A DNA stretch of 43,255 nt from Chara braunii (lineage: Eukaryota; Streptophyta; Charophyceae; Charales; Characeae). Made by a program: the position numbers and the translations under genes. The stretch is from assembly GCA_003427395.1 (NCBI GenBank), contig BFEA01000011.1, positions 3,114,598-3,157,852 on the forward strand, given 5' to 3'. The stretch's first letter is position 1; each line of letters starts with the position of its first letter. This document shows positions 1 to 10,957 of this stretch, in pieces. The notes under the pieces were generated by a model. It was given only the letters and a program-made list of their open reading frames with translations. It did not search any database and was not told the DNA's origin.

Positions 1-140
1 TTCTGGATCCCAAAAAAAAAAAAAAAGAAAAGGTGCGGGGTGCCGATAACCCCCGACTGGTAGGTGCCGACCAGCCGATTGGTCGGCGGGGCGGCAGCCA
101 ACCAGTCGAGGGCCGCCGACCGTCGGCGGGTCCAACACTG
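1..140. mobile_element. Right part of a CAGGGTTG-ended element (copy 1)
   Basis: The first 140 bases match the right end of the complete copy at 1552-2120: a 'tctgg(g)a(t)ccca' motif, a homopolymer, ggggtgccgat, paired ccgaccagt/actggtcgg motifs, and the terminal ccaacactg. The left part lies outside the window. It sits in an intron of the EFR3-like gene. Confidence 0.7.
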
Positions 141-365
141 TGGAGGAGCATATTGATTTATTTTGCATGCTTACATGCGGCTTTGTGTGACAGTCTTTTG
201 TCCTCATTTTGTGTGCGGCATGTCTTTGTGTGACTATGCATTGGCTTGATTTTGTGCACATGGGCATCCGTGGTCTGTATCTGTGCTCGTGCTCGTGCTC
301 GTGTGTGTGTTCGAGGGGGCGGGATGGATTGTGGGTGGATGGGTGCGCTTGAATCCCCACTTTAG

Positions 366-530
366 ATTGGTGATGAAGCTCCAGTGCTCAATACAATTGC
401 AACAGTGCTGGAAAAGCTCGCAGGGTCACCGGCAACGACAAGGAGCACAATTCATGCAATGGAGGTGCTTGCGAAGACGGTAGCAGATTTGCCGCCACCG
501 CCGCAGCACTCACAACATGCGTTCCCAGAG
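366..530 (+). CDS. EFR3/SRL2-like gene, first exon in window
   Basis: Phase 0 at both ends, 55 codons. The acceptor is ctttag at 360-365 and the donor gtgcag at 531. The peptide begins IGDEAPVLNTIATVLEKLAG and ends QHAFPE, matching the VGDAGPILD...AFPE segment of plant EFR3-like proteins, which directly precedes the ALFxQLL segment encoded by the next exon. The donor is the weakest of the gene, but the downstream join restores the family sequence exactly. Confidence 0.85.
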
Positions 531-898
531 GTGCAGTCCCCGCTTTGCCCTTTATAGGCTCCTACCCTGAGATGTTATGCATGCAACTCCACATCAGCAG
601 TGGACTATCCGTCAGTGCTGATGTCTTGGAAAGACTGCTGTAAGAAGCATAGAGGCAAATGTTCTTATTGACTTCTCAGCCAAGCCTGTCGTTGTACGCG
701 CGATGTCTTTTCAAAGGAAGAAAAAGGGACTGGCATGTCAATTCTAAAGTGCTGAACCTTGACTGCCACCTCTGTGGCTGACAAGGACCTAGTGCCATGA
801 GAGGTGGATTGACTTGTTTGACATTGTCTCTGCTTACGTGGCTGAGGGTGCAGCCGTAGCTCTGACTGGGCTGTGTCTCTCTTTATGCGGTTTGACAT

Positions 899-929
<31 letters not shown>

Positions 930-3900
930 TGTGACGATATATATTATATATATATTATATATATATATATAGGTTTGGGGCTGCCACATTCTTGTGCTGT
1001 TGTCAGCAGAGCATTTTGGTATCTGAAATTCTGAACTCGTCACCTGAGTATTTTACTATTTTGTTTCCGAGTGACTCTAACAGGATGTGAACTCAGTTCT
1101 ACCGTCTTTCCCCGAACACAACGCACCCTCATTTTGGCTGTATCTGGCCGGAAATATAACTGGTATTAGGTTGCGTTATGTTTGGGGGAAGACGGTAGCC
1201 CCTAGGTATGTACCGTTGGCCATATGCCAGTTCAAGAGAACAATCAAGCTATCAAGTATGGAATCCTTTTGGGGCCGTGGCTTCTAACTTCTAAGTCCAA
1301 ATATTCAATGGGGGCGTTGGGGTGGGAAATTGGGGACCGCCTGCGCAAAGGCAAGTATCTGTTTTGACTTCTTCTTATCTTTTCAGAGTCCTAAATCAAT
1401 CTACAGCTTCAGAAAATTGCCTGACAAAGATCAATGTGCGCATTGTGCGATCCTCACGTATGATGCTTGGCCCAAAATGTAGCTCAGCATGCGTTTTGCC
1501 ACGTCCTGGTGATGGTGTTTCTGTGGCTACCCATACGTTTTTCGTGTGTGGCAGGGTTGAATACCCGCGGACCGCCTACCCCGACCGCCGACCGTATTGC
1601 AGCCGACCAGTAGGGCCGACTGGTCGGCGGTCTGCCGACCAGTCAGAAAACAGCCATCCACGTATTTTTTTCAAATCTGAGTTGGGGGCTGTACTGCGCT
1701 TGCTGAGTACATCCCAAATCCGCTGAGAAACTTTGGGGATGAGGGGGGGTATGGGTATAGGAGGATATAGGGGTGGTGTAAGGGGTATTAGGGGGGGTAT
1801 GAGGGTGTTGGGGGGCGGTTTGGGGGTGTAGGGGGGGTGTATGGGGGTATTGAGGGTGGGTATGGGGGTGTTGGTGGGGTTATTAGGGGTTCTGGACCCC
1901 CCCCAAAAAAAGAAGGGGGTGTTGGGGGGTTGTATGGGTGTATTGGGGGCGGGTATGGGGGTGTTGGTGGGGTTAATAGGGGTTCTGGGACCCACTTTTT
2001 TTTTTTTTTTTTTTGGCGGGGTGCCGATGACCCCGACCGGTAGGTGCCAACCAGCCAACCGGTCAGCTGGTTGGCATCCGACCAGTTAAGGGCCGCCGAC
2101 CGTCGGGGTATGCAACACTGTGTCGTTATCTTCTCGTTCATTTGTAAAGATAGGATGAACGTTGAATGGAGTACGCCACTGTGCATGCGACTGATGTCAT
2201 AGAGTAGATAGCAGCCAAAGGCGTCATTGGAAGGAATTTGGGCCTTCAGTAGGCATTTGTTGACAGGGTGTGTAGTATGCGCAAAAGGCACAGGGAGCCA
2301 GGGAGTTTATCAATGCTGAGAATTTGTCTTGGTTCTGTGTTGTCGTCTCCCTCCTTTCCTCTCTCTTTCCCTCTCTCCCTCCTTTCTCGCTCCGTGTGTC
2401 TTGGCCTCCCCCGACTTTCCTCCTTGCAACTCCGCATTTACTTTGGGTGCCCTTTCCCCTGTTTTGGTATACTGTTTCTTCTCTGGTGATTTATATGTGC
2501 ACAGATCAGCGCATCAAACACCGACTGCAGCGGGCACCGTTTTGCCTTTTCTAGTTTTCGATGTTGAAGTTTGGACGATAGATTCGATCTTGGTAGGATG
2601 GTGGTAGTCTGCAGCTGGATCCAAGTTTTGCGCCACATGGTAGGCGCTATCATGTGCCCAAAAATTGCAGCCAATGGCATTTGCTAGGCTGGCACAGAAC
2701 AGACAAATGTGGCCAGCCGTGCAGTCTTTTTTTGCACCTTGTGGCGTCTGTATGGATTCGGTTTTGATATTAGGTTGTCTGTAACAACATTCACAAGTAC
2801 CCATCGCCTGTGTACCTGTGCGTCGTGGGCGATCCCAGTCTGACTACCGCATGTGAAGCTGTAACGGTTGCTGAGGAGACAACAAGCGCTGCCGCCGAAA
2901 ATGTGGCAGCAGCAACAGAAGGTCAGGCTGCTGCTGAGGAAGCTGGCGTGGACGAGGATTGATGCAGTGTGGACATGGACCGCCCATCCTATGCCAGCAA
3001 ACATCAATCTGACACTGCAGCTGCATGTATAGTGGTCGCAACGAAGGTAGTGGCTGCTCCGGATGAGGCTGCTGTGGATGTTAACCCTTGTTGTGCGGGC
3101 ATGGATGGCCCAAATGCCATGATGACAAACATCGACTTCATCCATTCCGTATGTTGTGTTTGAGGAAAGCATACGAGTCCATGCCCCAAGAAAACCTATT
3201 GAACCTCATTGCAATCAATTGCATCTTTTGTGCAAGTGGAAAGTTGAGTGCTTGAAGCAGGGATGGCTGTGGGGAAAGGGGACTGTGACTGTGACTGTAG
3301 TCAATGGGAGCGCTGATTGTCTTAGCTCAGGTTTGCATGTATGTTACTGTGAATGCAGGCTCTATTCCAGCAACTGCTGCAAGTGATGGCGTACCCAGAT
3401 ACAGAGACAAGGTGTGGCGGGCATAGGATCTTTGCAATCTTGATGCCACCTATTCCATCTCCTACAGTGGCAAGACCGCAGGGTGCAGTTGCCTCAGCAA
3501 TGGCACAGGCGAAGGCACGGTTTGAAAAGCTGATAGGAAGGGACAAGAGGGCAGAGGAAGAGGGAACAGAGATGGGAAGAGGGAAGGAGGAGGACGCAGC
3601 TGGGATTGAGATGGTAGCAGCTGTGGTGCCTCAGGGCCGCTCACGGCTGCGAAGTCGCAGCTATCGGCAGCTGGGCGTCGTCATCGGCACCAGAGTTAGG
3701 GGCAGTCGCGTAGGGGACAATAGCAGCATCGTAGGGGTTGGCGAAAATATGACCGCGGGGCAGGCAAATCCGCAGGAGTTGCATTTCAGCAGCCATCAAG
3801 CAAGCTTGCTGCTCTCCTCCTTGCATCACCAGGCAGTCATGACAGATAACTTGCCCGTCAACTATGAGTGGATGGGATACACATACTGTCTTGTTGCTCA

Positions 3901-6900
3901 CCACTCTAAGCCAAAAGTGAGTGTTGAATCTTCCAACTGGGAGCATCTTCTTTTGAAAAACTCTGTTTCATCTTTGCTTGTGCACTTGTGCTAGTTATTT
4001 GATAGCTGTTGTGGCAATGCTCTATATATATCTGAATGAATGAGCCGCCAATGGTGTATACATACATCCGAATGAGTTGCCAATGGTGTGGAAATTATGG
4101 ACAGCTAATATAGGTGAATGATTTTGGTAATTTGGTAAATGAAAATGAAATGGAAATCATCATTTTCTGTAGAAGAAGAAAGGTGTGTAATAATACGCTT
4201 AAACAAGTTAAACGGTTAAACCACTACCTTCTTCCCCCCAATACAGCGTACGGTCTTTATAGCTGTATGTGAGGCATCTTTCAGTCTAGATACAACTACA
4301 ATGACCGTACGTTGTATTCGGGGGAAGAAGGTAGTACATCCGAAAAAGCAGATTGAGCCTCTCCTAAAAATAGGAGGCCATGAAGCGCCTATTTATTTTA
4401 TCGAGGGGGTCCATGGCCTCCAAATTTTTAGGAGATGGTCAATCTGCTTTTTCGGATGTACTGGTAGTTGAAAGCACCAGCGGACCTGAGCCTCCTTTTA
4501 CCCAATCCTCGATTTCGCCCCCTCTGCACCGCCACATTGCTGTGGGTCCGCGTACCTGAGCCTCCTTTTACCCAATCCTCCATTTCGCCCCCTCTGCACC
4601 GGCACATTGCTTGGGTCCAGCCTACAAGGGGTAGCCAGGCACTTTGGTCCACTACTGTCTTCAACCGAATACAACGCCTGGTCATTAAATCCATATTTGG
4701 CACAACATTCAGTCCAGATGCAGCGGTAATGACTGGCCGTTCTATTCGGGTGACGACGGTAGGCCAAGCCTGACCACACTCCTTTGTATGCTGGTGGAGG
4801 GCATGGGCGAGTGTCTGATGCACTGGTAGCTTAACATTATTGCAATGGACAATCCTCTGGGACTGATTAGGTTTAAAACGATCCAGAGAACATGAGCATC
4901 ACGTGTATATGAGTCGGTAAAACTCCGACGAAGCAGTTTGTCACAGCCCCTCGTTTGTTGTCCTCTTTTTCAGCCTCCTGATGAGTCGGTGAAACTCCGA
5001 CGAAACAGTTTGTCACAGCCCCTCGTTTGTTGTCCTCTTCTCCCCCTCTCTCTGACTACGGTTTACCGGGCAGCTCTGTTTGACGATATATATGCTGATT
5101 AATGTCCTCATTATCTGCCAACTCTTGAGAGGCATTGGTTTTGTGGCCTGGCTCTGCTACTCATCTGTCAACATTGTTCCAATGTTTTGGGTGTTGTGAT
5201 GTTACTGTTATTATGTGATGAGCGGAGGAGGAGGAGGTTTCTTGTTCTTTACTCTTGGCATGTGAATGCCCCCAATTGTCTAGAAAGCATACTGATGAGA
5301 TTCTAGTTCCAGCAAGTTGTTGCGGCATCAGCATGCATCCATGGCCTCGTGGGTGCTGTACTGTTCATTTGCCACATTTCTTCTCACCCTCTCTCTATGT
5401 GCTGGGTTGGCGATTAACCAACTTGTGGCGATTTCAGCGCTTCTTCCTCCAGTTTTGTCACGGCTATTTCTTTCCTATTTCAGTGCCAGCTTTTGTGTGC
5501 CGTCTGCCGTCTCTGTGGTTTTCTTTTCTGTGGTCTCTTGATGCATCCAGGCTGATCCAGCCAATGTCAACAGGCAACCTGGGTTCTGTAACTCACCTTT
5601 GTGGACTTATCATGCCTCGGCGCATTCGTCCAGGTATGATGAACAGACATGCAGATGGCTGTTGTTGGCTTGCTGTTTTCCCTATGATGACACACCAGCT
5701 GGCGTTGAAAGAACCAAGGCTGGTGAGCTTCGCTATGATGGTCATTTCTGTTTTGTGCTTGCTGGAAGTTGCTGCGGCATTCCTCTCCTTCTCTCCCTTC
5801 CTCGCTTCGAATTTCAAATAGTTTATTGTGAATGATGTTACAAAATGTAATGTGTCAGGCTCTCTTGGAATGAATTTGTTTACTATATCTGCAGACGACA
5901 AGTTCGAATACAATGCTGAGGGCTATTCAGCTGGCGCTCTCCGTGCGGGCCACAGCCCTCCGTTCTGAAAGTAGGTGATCAATGGCCATGCTCTCCTTTG
6001 CACTTTGCCTGCTTGGGGTTTGCTATTTTTCGGTGTTTTTGTGTTTGAGCATTCAGAGTTGTTATCTTTCAAAGCTTTTTCCCTTTTTGTTTGTGTTTTG
6101 TATTGCTTCCATTTGCTTGTATGTGTCTTTGTGGTGTTGTCCCCTCTTTATCGGTATCAGTTGGTCTATAGGCCATGTAGAGTGACTGCGTGCTTGTGCG
6201 GGTGTATAGATCGCTATAACTGTCGAGGTGTTGGCATGCATACACTGTGCATCGGTGATGTTCAACGATTGTGTCGTTTTGCGCATTTCGCGGCGGCGGT
6301 AGAAATGTTTGTGAAGGACACTATGATTTTGTCTTGTTTCCAACTGGTTTGATGGTTTGTGAACACAGTTTGGTTAATTGAACTCGATTCTTTTAGTTCC
6401 GTAATTTCATGACTTTGAGGACTTCCCTCTTTTTTGCAAGATGGCGTGATGGTTTGTGAACGCAGTTTGGTTAATTGAACATGCACTATTACATCATCCA
6501 GTTTATTAATGCTGATTGGGTTCCCCTCGCCTTTTTCTCCCTCGACCGTCTGTTAGGTTGATCCATACTTGTGGCGCACCACGTGCGCTCGTCTGGCACA
6601 CAGCCTGCACTGCACTGGTGCATCGTACGAGGATGGGTCTGGCATTAAATTTGCAGGGTGTATGCAATGGCACCAGGTTCTGAGCCCTCCTCATGGCTGA
6701 GAATCTGGTGCCATTGCATATGCCATTCAGCAAACTTCTACGGTTGCAGCTTGTATTTTTGTTTCTGGGAAATTCTGGCATTAAATTTGCAAGTTTGGCT
6801 GAGCTGCTACTGCAGATATTAGTTGAAGGTCCATGAAGGGTCTGGAGAATTGATTGACATGAAGGGTTGGCAGGGAGGAGTGATGTTGGGGTGGAAGGAG

Positions 6901-7078
6901 AACAAAGTGCTGTAGAAGATCAGCTCAGTTCTACGTTCAAACTTCAAACAGATCTCTACATCATGAAATTGTATGAATGTCATCAACAGCGAAAATATGA
7001 TTTTCAGAATACATCAAGTGGGTTGTAACTTGGAAGGAAGCAGTGGGGAGTCAAGGGTATGGGATGCCGGAAGAGAAA

Positions 7079-7110
<32 letters not shown>

Positions 7111-7124
7111 ATCCATTCCTCCTC

Positions 7125-7211
<87 letters not shown>

Positions 7212-8963
7212 CAGACAGAACAGACAGCGTGACGTTGGAATGTCTTTGCAGCGGCGTTGCAACCAGTGAGGCGTCAGTCCCTCCTCATGCTCGGGACTGC
7301 CATGTTCGTGGCAGCTGCAAAGGTGTATGGCTTTCCTCAAGTGTCAGCTTATGCAAGAAACATAATCACTGATGATTCGGTAAGGATGGTCCCCCACACA
7401 TTATTGTTTATCCCTGTCCTTCTTCAAGTTTTGCAGTTTCTGTAGCTGCAACTGGAAGCTTCCTGTTCGTCCCTCAAAGTGCAGTGGAGGGTTATCTCGT
7501 CCAGTTTGCTTGTACATGGTGGTATCATAGGGCATTTATGGCAGCAACCATGGCTGGTGACGAAACATGGATTGTATTTCGTTCTGATGATGCTCTCTGA
7601 GTACCTCCTATATCAGGTTCGTTGTCAGTTGGAACCTCTATTTGAGTAAAACGGTTCCATCTGTGCCATACATATTTTGTCTATCAGCCTTCTCTGATGA
7701 TATTGGACCTTGCTCCAGCACACTCACCAAATGTGCGAAATGAAAACGAATCTTCCTCTAGAACATGAAAAGCTAAACCGCCAACATTTTTGTCGTTTGT
7801 GCATTTGGTGAGTGGGGTTGGAGCAAGGCCCTTTAAGTGCGAGTTCAAACAAATGGCCTGTCACGGCTCCCCATTTTTTCCCTCGTCCTTTCTGACCCTT
7901 CAACCAGTCGTTTTCCCGGTGGTTCTTTGTGGCAAGTTGTGGGTTAGATCGATAGATGATTGGTTGCGCAGATTGCGCTGCATTGCATTGTTTGATTTAG
8001 TTTGATACTGGTCTGGTCATGTCAATTTTTCAACCCATCTGTGCAGTTTTTTTTTTGTTTTGGTTTTCGAGATTTGTGCCCACCTTACTCAGTGGCCATG
8101 CTCGTCTTCTCGAATTTTCATTGCAATTTCATGGACTCTTTTTTTTTTTTTTTTTTTCCCATTCGCCTAGTGCATCTATTTTTTTAAATCGCCGCCATCC
8201 GTTTGTGTATTTGGTGGTGCAACACTCACCTTTCTGGCACCTCTCTCTCTATCTCTCACACACACACCCTGTGCCATGCCAGAGTAGTCTGTTTCAGTGG
8301 TGAATATTTAGAATTTTGCGAAGCTCGTCATGCACCTCTCCCCTGCTCTTTGCATGCCATACTCTATCCTGCCCTTCACATATTTCTTTCCTTCCCTTTG
8401 CCCCTACCTCCCCTGCCCCATACTCCTATAGAACTCCACCTTCTATCCCTTACCCTCCACCCTCCCCTCCACTCCACTCCCTTTGTGCTACGAACAAATA
8501 CATACGAATCAGCATCATTAAGAGAACAGACGATATGAAGATCAGAAATGAAATAAACGGAAGTATGAAGATGAAAGACGGACACAAAGACTAAGCTGAA
8601 GATCTGAAGTGAAATGATCAGGAGTATGAAGGCCTGAAGAGAAATGCACAGGAGTATACCTTCCCTTTTACTCTGCCTCCTGAAATAACGTGAAGGCACA
8701 CGGGGATGTGGGCAGCTGCCGCTCAACCACAATGAACGTGGGCAGCCTTGTACGTAAGAGTCGCAGTAAAAGGGGAGTTGCAAGAACAATGGAAGGGGTA
8801 CCCCAACGACAACCAAAAAACTGTTTAATGATAAAATTGCTTTAATATGTTGGACTGTGACTGTCTCATCTCAAATGCTCTTGTTGTATGCAATAGGACA
8901 AAGACTGCTGTGATTCTGAATCCATTCATCTGGGTGGAATTGGGGCTGTTGTGGGGAAAATCT

Positions 8964-9029
<66 letters not shown>

Positions 9030-10926
9030 CCTGCAACCCAAACACTGACTGGCCTCTTGTGCCCTTGAGTGGTCTGGTCCAGCGGCGAGTATTGAGAACC
9101 CAGTGAAGTTCGTCATTCCTCTGTTATGTTCTTTGCCCCTCCATTCCCTCCTCTACTCCTTCTCCCTCCCCTGCCCCCCGGTTCCTATAGAACTCTTATC
9201 TTCTACCTGCTTCCTTCCTCCCTACCGTTGTGTACTACTAGTAAATGCATACAAAAAAAAAGAGCATCATTACGAGAACAGACAAAATATATGCTGAACA
9301 TCTGGAGAAAAATGAACAGGAGTATACCTCCCCCTTTACTATGCCTCCTTTCATAACGTGCAAGTGTGCCGTTAAGGCACCCGAGGAATGTGGGCAGCCT
9401 TGTACGTGAGAGGCACAGTACAAGGGGAGCTGAAAAAGTAAATAAGACGGGTACCCCAAAGAAAGCCAATGCAAAGATAGTTAAGAAAGGGATATAATGG
9501 ATCTATTCTGCCCCATGTTGCTAGCTATAGACGCAAAACCATTTCATTGTTGGATTGGCTCGTCTCAAGTGTGCTTCATTTGTCTGCAATAGAGGTAAAG
9601 CTGCTTTGCGACACTGACATTCGCTTGTTTACTCATTTTTGCTTGCTGATTGTTGGTGCAGAAATGTCCTTTCCTAGAGTTGAATAGTGAGGAAAGACTA
9701 CAAGTTGTGGGTGGGGTGCAGGCAATGGCAGTGACTGATGCTGAGTATAGCTCCAGAGGGCGTAATGAGGCAGCTTCTCATGCTCTGTCTTCGATTGCTA
9801 TTCATCCGTCGGATGACCTTGCCTTACTTGTTGATAAAATCTGTTCCACCCCAGGGCTTGTGGAGGTAAGACTATGCAATGTAGTACGCCTACCTTGGTG
9901 ATCTTGTTGAAGGCTCAAAGCCTTAAACGGACAAATACAAATCTGACGATAGCTCAAGTGCATGAATCTGACTGCGGTGGATGAACTAGAGGGAATGCAG
10001 CTTGCATGAATCTGACTGTGGTGGATGAACTAGAGGGAATGAAGGTTAGCCGGCCGCCCCCCTGTGTGGCTCAAAAGATGCATCTGAGGTAGCTTTGCTT
10101 TAGCCAGAGGGTGATAGAGTCAAAGCACCAGTACATGCCCTGTATTGGCCACGGCTCCCTTTGGGAGGCTGGCGGCCGTCGATTCATTTTATCTACGGTG
10201 CTTGGCCTCCTATATTTCTGCAGAGGTTCAAAACAGGTTCTCCAGTTGCCTGGGGCCATGTACTGGTGGTTTACGACAAAGTGCGGGAGGTTAAGGCAGC
10301 GAATGAGAGAGATAGAGTCAAGACAGCAACTCCCCGAATTGAGGTTGAGACCGTCGAGACTCGTACTGGGCCCGTAGGTCAGGGAGCCAGGGCCCAGTTA
10401 AACCACCACTACCTAGGGGCCCAACCTTCAGAGCCTGATGGGACCTGGTACAGTGGTACCATATCATCGTCTGGCAGTCCAGCAGGCGAAAATCCAGCCC
10501 TCTTCTGGTCACAACTTGGGAAACAGGAGGGTCCCCTAGCATGTCTTAAAAAAAAAGAACAAAAAAAAAAGGGTCCGCTAGCCTAGGTGGTGGTCGCGTA
10601 GTTGCTGTGACACTGATGACATTGTTGCTGACTGACTGAACTCTCCTGAATGCCACTGCTTTTTCAGCTTCCCTTATGGCGTGATATCTGCCTGTGATAT
10701 ATGCTGAGCAATCAGTGAGGATAACTCGTCCAAATTGAGCATGAAATTTATGAATGCTGTAAAATGGATTCGGTAAAGAAGGAAAGCTAGGAAACTTAGG
10801 AAAGCTGTGTTCACCTTGACGAGATAGATTGATGGCAATCGAGTTTCTACCTAGGCCACCAGCCGGGCCGCCCGGGTCACCTTGTTTGCCCGGGATGCCC
10901 GGCCGTGCAAGGGCCATAAAAGGTCC

Positions 10927-10957
<31 letters not shown>

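Larger units (their letters stand above)
531..3358 (+). other. Intron of the EFR3-like gene (2.8 kb)
   Basis: It runs from gtgcag to gaatgcag and contains the AT microsatellite, family A MITE copy 1, and the 569-bp transposon. At 2820-2960 there is an Ala/Glu-rich reading frame with no known match. Nothing else was recognised. Confidence 0.75.
3917..5894 (+). other. Intron of the EFR3-like gene (2.0 kb)
   Basis: It runs from gtgagt to atctgcag and holds the MITE cluster 4224-4762 and the ribozyme-like tandem. An open frame at 5255-5821 (188 codons, hydrophobic and Cys/Trp-rich) resembles no protein I know and is probably chance. Confidence 0.75.

Noticed and set aside
2825-2961. Ala/Glu-rich frame after a VGDPSLTTACE start, first taken for an exon
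   Set aside because: The exon at 366-530 already supplies the family segment that must precede exon 3359-3916, with matching phases, so this frame is intronic.
2969-3148. Frame ending before a gtatgt donor-like site, considered as an exon before 3359
   Set aside because: No similarity to the family, and including it would break the HAFPE-ALFQQLL continuity.
5255-5821. 188-codon open frame in an intron
   Set aside because: No recognisable domain, hydrophobic CT-rich-type composition, and no splice or start evidence.
6973-7372. Overlapping frames rich in Gly, Arg-Glu and Leu-Ser
   Set aside because: They are translations of the poly(G) and (AG)n tracts; the only real coding sequence there is the exon at 7252-7379.
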